Origin: Micavibrio_B sp048498395
Lineage (GTDB): Bacteria > Pseudomonadota > Alphaproteobacteria > Micavibrionales > Micavibrionaceae
DNA: 45,960 bases
Direction of reading: 5' to 3'
NCBI GenBank assembly: GCA_048498395.1
Contig: JBEHYB010000004.1
Coordinates: forward strand, 1 to 45,960
The notes under the pieces are model-generated. The model ran no database searches, was not told the origin of the DNA, and worked only from the letters and a program-made list of their open reading frames with translations. The position numbers were made by a program, and so were the translations under genes. Positions 6,684 through 15,437 of this stretch are shown here, one piece after another; positions within the stretch are counted from its first letter, which is position 1, and each line of letters opens with the position of its first letter.

Positions 6684-8717
6684 CTAGATCAGGCCTTCCC
6701 GGCGCAGCAGCGCATCCGGGTCCGCATCACGCCCGCGGAAACGGCTGTAAAGCACGAGAGGGTGTTCGATATTTCCCTTCGACAGGATCTCGCGTTTGTA
6801 GGTCTCGGCTGTTTCGGGATCGTAGAGACCTTTTTCGAGAAATACTTCGAATGCATCCGCGTCGAGAACTTCCGCCCATTTATATGAATAGTAACCCGCG
6901 GAATAGCCGCCGGAGAAAACATGGCTGTAGGCTGTCGATGTCGGACCGCCGAGGCGCGGGAAGAGGCGCAGATCTTCCATCACATCATCTTCGAATTTCA
7001 AAAGGTCTTTGATCTTCGCGGGATCAGTCGTGTGCCATGCCATATCGAGCGTCGCAAGACCTGTCTGGCGAAATCCCGCCCAGCCGGCCATGAAGTTCTG
7101 GCTCGCGCGCAGTTTCTCGATCAGCTCGGCGGGAATCTTCTCGCCTGTCTCATAGTGAGCCGCGAAGCTGTTCAGCACTTCCGCTTCATAGAGCCAGTTT
7201 TCCTGAAGCTGTGACGGCAGCTCGACGAAATCCCACAGCACGTTCGGCGAAGCCATCGACCCGTAAGTCGCCTCAGACAGGAGACCGTGCGTGACATGGC
7301 CCATTTCGTGGAAGATTGTCAGCACTTCGTCGAAAGTGAGCAGGGAAGGTTTATCCTTTGTCGGCTGGGTAAAGTTGCAGACGAAAGCCGTGACCGGGCG
7401 TTCGACCTTGCCGCGGTAGAGGCCCTGTTCACGGTAGGCGGTCATCCAGGCCCCGGGCTTCTTGCCCTTGCGCGGGAAGAAGTCCGCATACATCGTGCCG
7501 ATGAAACGGCCATTGCGTTCGTCTTCGACATCATAAGCAGTCACATCCGTGTGCCAGACAGGGTAGCTGTCATTGCGCGTGAATTTCAGGCCGAAGAGTT
7601 TGCGGAAATGTTCGAACGTGCCATTCAGCACGCGGTCGAGAGGGAAATAAGGGCGCAGATCTTCGCTCGAGAACTGGAATTTTTCCTGCTGGAGTTTTTC
7701 CGAATAATAGGAAACATCCCATGGTTTCAGGTCGGAATTGCCGTTCTTCTTCGCGAATTCGCGCAGCTCGTTCAGATCACGCTCGGCGGCGGGCTTGTAA
7801 CGCTCTTTCATGCTGCCGAGGAATTTCATGACGCGGTCGGTTTTTTCAGCCATCCGGCGTTCGAGAACGTAATCGGCATGGTCGGCATAACCCAAAAGAC
7901 GCGCGCGCTCATAACGCAGGCGCACGATCTTGAAAATTGTTTCGGAATTGTCGTAGGCATCGCCGAAAGCCTGGTGGGAATAGGCAAGCCACATTTTATG
8001 GCGCAGTTCTGAGCTGTCGGCATAGGTGACGAAGGGGAAATAGCTCGGGAAATCGAGGGTGAAAACCCATTTACCCGCAAGGCCGCGCTCATCCGCCGCC
8101 ATTTTTGCGGCTTCGACAGCCATCTCAGGAATACCGGCGAGATCTTTCTCGTTATCGATGACGAGTTGGAACTGCTCGGACGATTTCTTCACATTATTCG
8201 AGAAAACAGGGCCGAGCGCCGACATGTCTTCATTGATCTTGCGCAGCTCGGTTTTCTTTTCGGCATCGAGCAGCGCGCCGCCGCGCACGAAATTCTTGTA
8301 AGTGTCAATCAGCAGGGTGCGGTCTTCAGGCGTTTTGGCTTCGCGATCGATATTGTCGAAAACGGCTTTGACGCGCGCGAAAAGTTTTTCGTTGAGAATA
8401 ATATCGCTTGAGAAATTCGCCTGAACGGGTCCGATCTCTTCGGCGATTTTTTGCAGATTGTCCGTGCCGGCGCAGGAGAGTTGATTGTAGAAAATAGAGG
8501 TGAGCGTCCCCAAAGTCTCGGAAGCTTCTTCGAGCGCGACAATCGTGTTTTTGAAATCAGGCTTGGCCGGGTCGGCAATGATCCTGTCAATATTGGCGCG
8601 CGCCTCGACAATCGCGGCATCCAGCGCCGGCCTGTAATGCTCTTCCTGGATCAGATCAAAGCGCGGGGCCTGATTTTTAATCGTGGATGGGGAGAGGAGC
8701 GGGTTATTCGTCGTCAT
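6684..8717 (-). CDS. dcp: M3-family peptidyl-dipeptidase Dcp
   Basis: This zinc metallopeptidase releases dipeptides from the C-termini of oligopeptides. The 677-residue length matches Dcp (about 680). The zinc site is H470-E-M-G-H474 with E499 in DFVELPSQ as the third ligand; the DFVExPSQ form is more typical of Dcp than of oligopeptidase A. The N-terminal helical part (about 20-350) covers the deep substrate channel. There is no signal peptide, so it is cytoplasmic. The ATG start is shared with no alternative, and the gene is divergent from mnmC with about 48 bases between the start codons. Oligopeptidase A is the main alternative name. Confidence 0.85.
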   Translation of the reverse strand: MTTNNPLLSPSTIKNQAPRFDLIQEEHYRPALDAAIVEARANIDRIIADPAKPDFKNTIVALEEASETLGTLTSIFYNQLSCAGTDNLQKIAEEIGPVQANFSSDIILNEKLFARVKAVFDNIDREAKTPEDRTLLIDTYKNFVRGGALLDAEKKTELRKINEDMSALGPVFSNNVKKSSEQFQLVIDNEKDLAGIPEMAVEAAKMAADERGLAGKWVFTLDFPSYFPFVTYADSSELRHKMWLAYSHQAFGDAYDNSETIFKIVRLRYERARLLGYADHADYVLERRMAEKTDRVMKFLGSMKERYKPAAERDLNELREFAKKNGNSDLKPWDVSYYSEKLQQEKFQFSSEDLRPYFPLDRVLNGTFEHFRKLFGLKFTRNDSYPVWHTDVTAYDVEDERNGRFIGTMYADFFPRKGKKPGAWMTAYREQGLYRGKVERPVTAFVCNFTQPTKDKPSLLTFDEVLTIFHEMGHVTHGLLSEATYGSMASPNVLWDFVELPSQLQENWLYEAEVLNSFAAHYETGEKIPAELIEKLRASQNFMAGWAGFRQTGLATLDMAWHTTDPAKIKDLLKFEDDVMEDLRLFPRLGGPTSTAYSHVFSGGYSAGYYSYKWAEVLDADAFEVFLEKGLYDPETAETYKREILSKGNIEHPLVLYSRFRGRDADPDALLRREGLI

Positions 8718-8765
8718 TGCTGTTCCTTTTGGAGAAGAATTCTAATAGATATATGGAGCAAAATC

Positions 8766-10541
8766 ATGGAAACGCCAAGGTCTGATGCTTACAATGATAT
8801 TTATTTCTGCGAGGAAGACGGTCTCGCAGAGGGTTTCCATGTCTTCCTGAAAGGCAATAAGCTGCCCGAAGCCTGGGCGGATGAGCCGCAATTCACGATC
8901 GCCGAAACCGGATTCGGCACCGGGCTTAATTTCCTGGCTTCCTGGATGGCGTGGGAAGACACGGCCAAAGCAGATCAGCACCTGACTTATGTCTCGTTTG
9001 AGAAATTCCCGCTGACCAAAGAGCATATCGATAAATCGCTCTCTCGCTGGCGCGACCAGTTCGGCGACAAGCTCGACCTGCTTCTCGCCAATTACCCGAT
9101 CCGCGCTGCCGGCTGGCATAATATCCGCATCACAAAGAATATTACACTTCTTCTGATCTTTGACGATGTGAACCGCGCGCTGCCTGAATTGAATGCGCAG
9201 GTCGATGCATGGTTCCTCGATGGTTTCGCCCCGGCGAAAAATCCGGAGATGTGGAGCGAGACGGTGTTCAAGGCCATGGCGGCAAACAGCCATTCGAAGA
9301 CGACGGTCGCGAGTTTCACCGCTGCCGGTCTCGTCAAAAACGGATTGCGCGCCGTCGGGTTTCATATCGCGAAGACGCGGGGCTTTGGCCGCAAGCGCGA
9401 TATGATCTACGGGCATTTTCAAAGTGAAAAGGAAAAGCGTAAGCCCAGGAATATAAAATCCGTCGCGGTGATTGGCGGTGGGCTTGCCGGCACGAATATC
9501 GCTTCGCGTTTGTATGAAGAGGGGATCGCCGTCGATCTGTACGAAGAAAATAAAATAGCCGCCGGTGCGTCAGGCAATGCGCGGGGGTTATTCAATCCGC
9601 GATTCACAGCGGCACGCGGGCCGGTATCTGATTTCTATGCCTCTGCTTTTGCGCTCGCCCTGCGTCAATTCGCAAAATTCGATGATATCGGTTTTCATGC
9701 AAATGGCAGTCTTCATCTGCTGACCGATGCCGATAAGGAGAAAAGACTGCGCGGCGCAGTCGATAACTGGGGCTGGCATCAGGATCATATGCGCATTCTG
9801 ACGGCGGATGAGGCATCGGCAGTCGCGGACGTTAAAATAGATACAGACGCTTTATTCCTGCCCGAGGCGGGTTTCGTCAGTCCGGAAAAACTATGTCTGA
9901 AATTCGCGCAGGCTGTCACCAACAGAGCGGAAAAAGTGACGGCGATCGAACAGGGCGTAAATGGCTGGGCGGTGAACGGTCGCAATTATGACGCTGTGGT
10001 GATTGCATCTGGCGCGGGCGTTCTGAATTTAGCGCAGACGGGCTGGATTCCGCTTTCGACCGTACGCGGCCAGATTTCATATGCGCCGCAAACGACAAGA
10101 ACGAAAAATATAAAAACCAATATCTGTTATGGCGGATATTTCTCGGCTGCCGCTGATGATATCCATGTGATCGGTTCGACCTTCCAGCCGTGGCTGTCGG
10201 ATAGTGATGTTAAAGACGAAGACCATGCTGACATTCTTGCCAATTTTGAAAAACACGTGCCTGAACTCGCAGGTGAGATGAAAATCACCGGGGGCAGGGC
10301 GGCTTTGCGGGTGGCATCGAAAGACCGTTTCCCGGTCGTGGGCGCGGTGCCTGATTATGAGAATTTATACGTTTCAGCAGCGCATGGGTCGCATGGATTG
10401 ATCAGTTCCGCGCTTTCCGCAGAGATTATTGCCGCGGATATTGGCAACCGGGTCCAGCCGGTGCCGAATTCGGTTCTATGGGAGCTGTCCGCCAGGCGAT
10501 TTATCGACAGGGCAGCGAAGAAAACAGCCGGAATCAAATAG
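8766..10541 (+). CDS. mnmC: Bifunctional tRNA (mnm5s2U34) methyltransferase / FAD oxidoreductase MnmC
   Basis: MnmC completes the mnm5(s2)U modification at the tRNA wobble position: the FAD domain removes the carboxymethyl group and the SAM domain methylates the product. The N-terminal methyltransferase (about 1-220) shows DIYFCEEDGLAEGFHVFL, the SAM loop GFGTGLNF at 49-56, and LDGFAPAKNPEMW at 151-163. The DAO-type oxidoreductase begins with the FAD motif VIGGGLAGTNIASRL at about 235. The chosen ATG gives 591 residues and has GGAG at 8755-8758. The frame is open further upstream, but that part lies antisense to dcp and does not look like MnmC. An intact two-domain fusion is present. Confidence 0.92.
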   Translation: METPRSDAYNDIYFCEEDGLAEGFHVFLKGNKLPEAWADEPQFTIAETGFGTGLNFLASWMAWEDTAKADQHLTYVSFEKFPLTKEHIDKSLSRWRDQFGDKLDLLLANYPIRAAGWHNIRITKNITLLLIFDDVNRALPELNAQVDAWFLDGFAPAKNPEMWSETVFKAMAANSHSKTTVASFTAAGLVKNGLRAVGFHIAKTRGFGRKRDMIYGHFQSEKEKRKPRNIKSVAVIGGGLAGTNIASRLYEEGIAVDLYEENKIAAGASGNARGLFNPRFTAARGPVSDFYASAFALALRQFAKFDDIGFHANGSLHLLTDADKEKRLRGAVDNWGWHQDHMRILTADEASAVADVKIDTDALFLPEAGFVSPEKLCLKFAQAVTNRAEKVTAIEQGVNGWAVNGRNYDAVVIASGAGVLNLAQTGWIPLSTVRGQISYAPQTTRTKNIKTNICYGGYFSAAADDIHVIGSTFQPWLSDSDVKDEDHADILANFEKHVPELAGEMKITGGRAALRVASKDRFPVVGAVPDYENLYVSAAHGSHGLISSALSAEIIAADIGNRVQPVPNSVLWELSARRFIDRAAKKTAGIK

Positions 10542-10574
10542 ACTCCTGCGCAACTTTATTTTATCTATTGCCCC

Positions 10575-11651
10575 ATGTTGAAGACCGTCGATACCTGGAT
10601 GTTATTTGTCCTGCCGTTGCTCTCGCTTGCGCTGAGTTTGTGGGTTGTGCCAATCGTGCGGAAAATCGCGATCCGTACCGATTTCGTAGACAAGCCCGGC
10701 GGTCGCAAGCAGCATGACGGCGCGATCCCGTACGGCGGCGGCGTTGCGATTTTCGCCGTCTTCGCTTTTATGTCTGTCCTCATCGTCACGCCGTTCGAAG
10801 ACAGCTGGGCTTATTTCCTCGCGCTTGCCCTGATCCTGATCGTTGGCGTTGTCGATGACCGTTCGGGCGTTAACGCAAAACTGAAATTTTTTATCCATTT
10901 TCTCTCGGCCTTCATTCTCGTCATCGCCGGTCACACTCAATTGATGACGCTCGGGAATTTGTTGGGGCTGGGTGAGATGAATCTCGGCTGGGCGGTGATC
11001 CCGTTCTCCGTCGCCTGCGTCGTATATATTATCAACGCCATTAATATGATGGACGGCGTGGACGGACTGGCCGGCGGCAAAAGCCTGATCGTCTTTATAT
11101 GGTTGATGATCGCCTGCGCATTCTTCGGTGCGTGGCACGCTTTCCTGTCGCTGGCGGTGCTGAGCGGCGCGATTGTCGGATTTCTTTATTATAATATGAG
11201 GCATCCGCTGCGTGACCGCGCCTGTATCTTTCTCGGCGATGCCGGGTCGATGGCGCTCGGGCTCACGATCGCGTGGTACTGCATTCATCTAAGCCAGTAT
11301 CCGACCGGAGTCATTCCGCCGGTATCCGTTGCCTGGATCATCGCGCTGCCGATTATCGATGCGTTCGGGTTGCTTGTTGCAAGGCTGAAGGACGGCAAGC
11401 ATCCATTCGAGCCGGACCGCCGTCATTTTCATCATCATTTCCTTGAAGCCGGTTTTACGCCGGGCGAGACGACACGCCTTGTCCTTTTATGGGCGGCGAT
11501 ACTAGGCGCGATAGGTTATGTCGGGCCTATCATCGGCGTGCCGGTGCCGGTATTGGGCTGGGCGTGGGTGGTGATGTGGCTCGGTCATGCCTATATGACC
11601 ATGCATCCTGAAAAGATTATTCGGCAGCTGGCGAAAATTCGCTCGCGATAG
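10575..11651 (+). CDS. WecA/TagO-type undecaprenyl-phosphate sugar-1-phosphate transferase
   Basis: This integral membrane enzyme transfers a sugar-1-phosphate, usually GlcNAc-1-P, from a UDP-sugar to undecaprenyl phosphate to begin polysaccharide assembly. Family signatures are the DFVDKPGGRKQHDG stretch at 36-49, VVDDR at D94-D95, NAINMMDGVDGLAGG at 154-168, FLGDAGS at 219-225 and the RRHFHHH motif at 282-288. About ten hydrophobic segments span the protein. Length 358 is typical. It opens a group of envelope glycan genes with the epimerase and glycosyltransferase that follow. The exact sugar substrate is not determined by the sequence. Its last 35 bases overlap the convergent epimerase gene. 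Confidence 0.85.
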   Translation: MLKTVDTWMLFVLPLLSLALSLWVVPIVRKIAIRTDFVDKPGGRKQHDGAIPYGGGVAIFAVFAFMSVLIVTPFEDSWAYFLALALILIVGVVDDRSGVNAKLKFFIHFLSAFILVIAGHTQLMTLGNLLGLGEMNLGWAVIPFSVACVVYIINAINMMDGVDGLAGGKSLIVFIWLMIACAFFGAWHAFLSLAVLSGAIVGFLYYNMRHPLRDRACIFLGDAGSMALGLTIAWYCIHLSQYPTGVIPPVSVAWIIALPIIDAFGLLVARLKDGKHPFEPDRRHFHHHFLEAGFTPGETTRLVLLWAAILGAIGYVGPIIGVPVPVLGWAWVVMWLGHAYMTMHPEKIIRQLAKIRSR

Positions 11652-12594
11652 TCGTCTCAAGCCCCTGTTGCAGAGTCTTGGGCGGCGTAAAGGCCGTCGA
11701 TTTTAATTTTGCTGCCGAGAAAACCGTCGTTGCACAGAATTTTTCCACGCGCACTTTGCTGATCGGAAATGTTTTGCCGGTCAGCTGCGCCAGAATATCA
11801 AAGACTGCGCCCGCGATGAGTCCGATCGCTTTTGGCAGGACAGGACCCGTTCCCTGTTTGCCGACTTTGGCGCGGATGATCTCGACAAGTTCTTTCGTGG
11901 AAAGATCTGGTTTATCGACATAATTAAAGATATGCACGCCGGGACCGAAATTCAGACAGTGCTGGAGAAACGCGCTGACATTCTCGACATAAGCCATCGA
12001 CTTTTTATTCTCGCCGTTACCGATCATCAGGAAATGGCCGCGCGCGATCTGGTTCAGGAGCGCATAGACATTGCCGCGATTGCCGGGGCCGAAAACGACG
12101 GTCGGGCGTACGATCACGAGCGTGCGCTGGCCGGGATCTTTTGCCTGCCATTTTTTGAAAACATCTTCGGCCTGTGATTTTGTTTCACCGTAAGGTCCGA
12201 TCGGATGATGCGGCGTTTCTTCATCAGCTTCGAGATCCTGATGTCCATAGACCGCAGCCGAACTTGTGAAAATTATTTTCTTAATACCGAGAGCTTCTGC
12301 CGCCGCGCAGGTATTCACCGCGCCGGTCACGTTCACATCATAATAAAGACTGATCGGGCGCACATCGTCACGATGCTTGGCAGCAAGATTCACAATGACC
12401 TCGCATCCGGTCATGGCCTGGATCAGGCTCTGGGTATTCAAGACATCTGCGGGTTTGGAAAAATCCGGGTAAGGCTGGCTCGGCTGGATGTCTGCAATCG
12501 TGACGAAATGTCCGCCGCGCCATAAATCCGATGCCAGGCGTGAACCGATAAACCCGCTGCCCCCGATCAGGGCGATTTTTTGAGAAGATGACAT
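11617..12594 (-). CDS. NAD-dependent nucleotide-sugar epimerase/dehydratase (extended SDR)
   Basis: The 325-residue protein has the Rossmann motif G11-G-S-G14-F-I-G17 and the catalytic triad S112, Y135, K139 (SSAAVYG and PYGETK). This is the extended SDR family that modifies UDP- or GDP-sugars. I chose the ATG at 12594 because the NAD-binding strand follows directly; the frame can be extended to 12657 but that would overlap the start of the divergent glycosyltransferase. Neighbouring genes indicate a role in lipid-linked glycan synthesis. Which sugar is processed is not visible; a UDP-GlcNAc/GalNAc 4-epimerase-like or QnlA-like reductase role are options. Confidence 0.75.
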   Translation of the reverse strand: MSSSQKIALIGGSGFIGSRLASDLWRGGHFVTIADIQPSQPYPDFSKPADVLNTQSLIQAMTGCEVIVNLAAKHRDDVRPISLYYDVNVTGAVNTCAAAEALGIKKIIFTSSAAVYGHQDLEADEETPHHPIGPYGETKSQAEDVFKKWQAKDPGQRTLVIVRPTVVFGPGNRGNVYALLNQIARGHFLMIGNGENKKSMAYVENVSAFLQHCLNFGPGVHIFNYVDKPDLSTKELVEIIRAKVGKQGTGPVLPKAIGLIAGAVFDILAQLTGKTFPISKVRVEKFCATTVFSAAKLKSTAFTPPKTLQQGLETTIASEFSPAAE

Positions 12595-12655
12595 GACTTG
12601 GCCTTGCTTGAATCCTTGTTTGCTTATACAGGTTTTTACCTTAGAAGAAAATGGC

Positions 12656-13759
12656 ATGAAAATAGCTTATCTCATTACCCGGATGGACGAATTGGGCGGC
12701 GCGCAGATCCATGTGCGCGACCTGAGCCTGTGGATGAAAGGGCAGGGGCACGAAGTGGCCGTTTTAACGGGAAGCTTCGGTAAAGTGACGGATTTCCTTG
12801 AAGAGCAAGGTGTCAGCGTTTATGAAATCCCCGATCTGGAACGGGCTATTCACCCTGTCAAAGACACGAAAGCCTTTCTCCAGATCCGCAAGGTTCTTAA
12901 GGATTTCAAACCCGATCTCCTGTCCTGCCATTCATCGAAAGCCGGGCTCTTGGGGCGTTTCGCGGCGTATGCCGAAAAAGTGCCTGCCGTTTTCACCGCA
13001 CATGGCTGGGCTTTTACCGACGGCGTGCCCACGATCCAGAGAAACATTTATAAAATCCTCGAGAAAATCGCCGGGTTTTTCAGCGGTCATATCATCACGG
13101 TCAGCGAATACGACCGCGCGCTCGGCCTCAAGGCGCGCATCGTGCGCGATCATAAAATCACCGCCATTCATAACGGGATGCCGGAGCGCCCGCTTGTCAC
13201 GCATGCGATCACGGATAAGCCTGTGCGGCTGATGATGGTCGCGCGTATCGGTCCGCAGAAAGATCACGAGACGTTATTCAAGGCGCTATCAGGATTGAAA
13301 GATCTCGCATGGACGCTCGACCTCGTGGGCGGCGGCGATGACAGTGAATTGCGCAACCTCGCGGCTGAGCTGAAGATTGCCGACCGTATCCTCTTCCGCG
13401 GCGAACGGCATGACGTTGCCGAGCTGATGGAGAGGGAGGCTGACGTTTATCTTCTCATCAGCAAATGGGAAGGGTTTCCGCGATCCATCCTCGAAGCCAT
13501 GCGCGCAAGCCTGCCGGTCATTGCGAGCGATGTCGGCGGTGTAAGGGAGGCGGTTCTTCCCGGCAAGACGGGCTATCTCGTGCCGGCGGGGGAAATCGAC
13601 CGCCTTGCCTATACGCTGCGTCTGGTCATTCCGGACAAGGCCTTGCAGCTTGAGCTTGGCAAAGCGGGACGCGCGAGATTCGAGGAAAATTTTGCCTTTA
13701 TGGCGATGGCGGCGAAGACGCTGGCTGTTTATACCTCTGTGGATAAAACGCGCGCCTAG
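12656..13759 (+). CDS. GT4-family glycosyltransferase
   Basis: This GT-B fold enzyme transfers a sugar from an activated nucleotide donor to a growing glycan. The N-terminal domain opens with MKIAYLITRMDELGGAQ and contains CHSSKAGLLGR. The C-terminal donor domain has RIGPQKDHETLFKAL and the GFPRSILEAMRASLPVIASD motif, whose Glu is the EX7E-type residue that contacts the donor. Length is 367 residues from the chosen ATG; the frame extends 21 codons upstream but that part lacks homology features and would run over the divergent epimerase start. Co-location with WecA-like and SDR genes indicates O-antigen or capsule assembly. Confidence 0.85.
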   Translation: MKIAYLITRMDELGGAQIHVRDLSLWMKGQGHEVAVLTGSFGKVTDFLEEQGVSVYEIPDLERAIHPVKDTKAFLQIRKVLKDFKPDLLSCHSSKAGLLGRFAAYAEKVPAVFTAHGWAFTDGVPTIQRNIYKILEKIAGFFSGHIITVSEYDRALGLKARIVRDHKITAIHNGMPERPLVTHAITDKPVRLMMVARIGPQKDHETLFKALSGLKDLAWTLDLVGGGDDSELRNLAAELKIADRILFRGERHDVAELMEREADVYLLISKWEGFPRSILEAMRASLPVIASDVGGVREAVLPGKTGYLVPAGEIDRLAYTLRLVIPDKALQLELGKAGRARFEENFAFMAMAAKTLAVYTSVDKTRA

Positions 13760-13831
13760 GTCCCGCACAATTGACCGTTTGCGATTCGACCCTCACTTTA
13801 AGGGCTCAATCACGGATTCGTAATTACATTC

Positions 13832-14704
13832 ATGTTCCAATCGTCGAAACCATTCCTGACACTCGCTTTTACCTGCAGCCTTCTGCTCGCCGGTTGTGAA
13901 ACGTCAACGCCGGTCAAGAAGACGGATGTCCAGCCGGCGCATGCTGCAAAAGACGGCGCGGTGCAAAAACCTGCGGAACTGACAAAAGAAATTTCGAACG
14001 CAGATATGAGTGGCGATAAGATCGCAGCGCTCCAGCAACAGGTCACAGCCCTGCAACAGGAAGTCATTGCCGCGCGTCCGAAGCTCGCGAAGATCGATGT
14101 GATGGAGCAGAAATTCAAGGATCTGTCGCTCGGCCTTGATCGTATTGACGCAACTTACGGCATGCAAAAAAATGCGCCAGCCGCAGTACCTGTACCAGCC
14201 GCCATTGCAATACCGGTGCCGCCGCCAGTAGCGCCTGTTGCTATTTCTTCTGCACCGGAGAAACCTGTTCCGGTCGTCGAAGCCAAGCCGCCGGCTCCGC
14301 CAAAGGCAGCTGAAAAGCCCGCCGAGAAAGAAGCCGAGAAGCCGGTTGCAAAAACTGAAGCCGCGCCTGTCGGCAAGCCCGTCGTGAAAGACGTGCGTAT
14401 CGGTGAGCAAAAAGGCTTCTCAAGACTGGTTCTCGATCTGGGTAAAGAAGCTAAAGTTACCTATGACGTTGATAATGATGAGAAAATCCTTCTTATCGAT
14501 ATCCCCGGCTTTACATGGGAAGGGGCTAAAACCAAGACGATCGCCAATTCACCGCTGGTCGCGTCCTATCAGGCGAGCTCGGATGACAAGGGCGCTCACC
14601 TGGTCGTCCAGCTCAAGAATCCGGCTAAAGTCAGCAATTACACCAGCATAGGGCCCGTTGGTGGCAAATTCCCCCGCGCCGTCCTCGATATATCCCCACA
14701 ATAA
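13832..14704 (+). CDS. Lipoprotein with coiled coil, Pro/Ala linker and C-terminal AMIN-like domain
   Basis: A lipoprotein signal peptide ends in LLLAGC with the modified cysteine at C22, so the protein is anchored in an envelope membrane. Residues about 45-100 form a Gln-rich helix likely to be a coiled coil (KIAALQQQVTALQQEV). Residues about 110-185 are a Pro/Ala/Glu/Lys-rich linker that could cross the periplasm. The last 105 residues (VKDVRIGEQKGFSRLVLDL onwards) resemble an AMIN domain, a beta sandwich found in amidases and secretins that binds peptidoglycan or septal sites. A role in cell-wall anchoring is inferred. No strong ribosome site precedes the ATG. Confidence 0.7.
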   Translation: MFQSSKPFLTLAFTCSLLLAGCETSTPVKKTDVQPAHAAKDGAVQKPAELTKEISNADMSGDKIAALQQQVTALQQEVIAARPKLAKIDVMEQKFKDLSLGLDRIDATYGMQKNAPAAVPVPAAIAIPVPPPVAPVAISSAPEKPVPVVEAKPPAPPKAAEKPAEKEAEKPVAKTEAAPVGKPVVKDVRIGEQKGFSRLVLDLGKEAKVTYDVDNDEKILLIDIPGFTWEGAKTKTIANSPLVASYQASSDDKGAHLVVQLKNPAKVSNYTSIGPVGGKFPRAVLDISPQ

Positions 14705-14745
14705 AGGCGGATTTTTACAAAAACACCCCCTAGACCTTATGCCTA

Positions 14746-14765
14746 AAGGTGATACATATCACCTT
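14746..14765. promoter_or_regulatory. Perfect dyad upstream of the EF-hand gene (candidate operator)
   Basis: AAGGTGAT (14746-14753) and ATCACCTT (14758-14765) are exact reverse complements with a 4-base ACAT spacer. The dyad overlaps a possible -10 element (TACATA) and ends 28 bases before the ATG. It looks like a repressor site rather than a terminator because no T-tract follows. Confidence 0.5.
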
Positions 14766-14793
14766 AGCTAATTTCATTTTTAAGGATCACCCT

Positions 14794-15342
14794 ATGAAAA
14801 ACTACCTTTTACTGTCTGCTGCGGCTTTGATGCTCGGCACTCTTTCTATCGCTGCTCACGCAGAAGATGCAAAAGCTCCGGCTGCTGCGGCGACTGCTCC
14901 AGCGGCCGCACAATCGGGCTTCGGTCCTGTTGATGCAAATAACGACGGTGTCGTGACAAAAGAAGAAGCTGATACTGCCGCCAACGCAGAATTCGCATCT
15001 TTCGACGGCGATAAAGACGGCAAGATCACAAAAGACGAATTCAAGTCTGCTGTTTTCAAACTGAACGCCAAGGAACTTCCTGACGATGCAGCGAAGAAAA
15101 AAGCAGAACCTGTCGTTCTCGGCCAGTTCACCGGGCTTGATACAGACAAAAACGGGTCGCTTTCAAAAGCTGAATTCACTGAAGTCTCAACCAGAAAATT
15201 CAAAATCATGGACGAGAACGGCGACGGCAAAGTAACAAAAGCTGAAGCTGAAGACGTGCAAGCCAAGATCAAAAAACAGATCGAAGCGATGAGAGCCGCT
15301 GCCGCTGCTAAAAAACCAGCAGAAAAGCCAGCGAAGAAATAA
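14794..15342 (+). CDS. Secreted or periplasmic EF-hand calcium-binding protein
   Basis: The 182-residue product starts with a cleavable signal peptide (about 1-23, ending in AHA). Four EF-hand loops are visible: DANNDGVVTKEE (47-58), DGDKDGKITKDE (71-82), DTDKNGSLSKAE (116-127) and DENGDGKVTKAE (140-151). Each has acidic or Asn residues at positions 1, 3 and 5, Gly at 6 and Glu at 12, so all four should bind calcium. The tail is Lys/Ala-rich. I chose this ATG because AAGGA lies at 14782-14786 and the signal peptide starts here. A strong terminator follows the gene. It may act as a periplasmic calcium buffer or sensor; the partner is unknown. Confidence 0.85.
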   Translation: MKNYLLLSAAALMLGTLSIAAHAEDAKAPAAAATAPAAAQSGFGPVDANNDGVVTKEEADTAANAEFASFDGDKDGKITKDEFKSAVFKLNAKELPDDAAKKKAEPVVLGQFTGLDTDKNGSLSKAEFTEVSTRKFKIMDENGDGKVTKAEAEDVQAKIKKQIEAMRAAAAAKKPAEKPAKK

Positions 15343-15360
15343 TCGATACAATCTAAATTG

Positions 15361-15391
15361 AAAAAGCCGCCTCGAAAGGGCGGCTTTTTTA
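15361..15391 (+). terminator. Strong intrinsic terminator after the EF-hand gene
   Basis: AAGCCGCC (15364-15371) pairs with GGCGGCTT (15379-15386), closed by a 7-base loop and followed by a run of T. The leading A-run makes it potentially bidirectional, which would also stop transcription from the AT-rich minus-strand gene next to it. Confidence 0.9.
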
Positions 15392-15437
15392 TTGGAAAGT
15401 AGGGTGTTTTATTTTAATTGTGTACTAATGAATTAAG

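Noticed and set aside
7287..8012. 241-codon plus-strand frame inside dcp
   Set aside because: It is the antisense shadow of the well-supported Dcp coding sequence, and the translation has no recognisable fold.
8451..8765. Upstream extension of mnmC
   Set aside because: The extra 105 codons are antisense to dcp and lack MnmC features; the ATG at 8766 has GGAG upstream and starts the conserved sequence.
10602..11288. Minus-strand frame antisense to the WecA-like gene
   Set aside because: It is rich in Arg, Asp, Gln and His as expected from the antisense of a membrane protein gene, without any domain.
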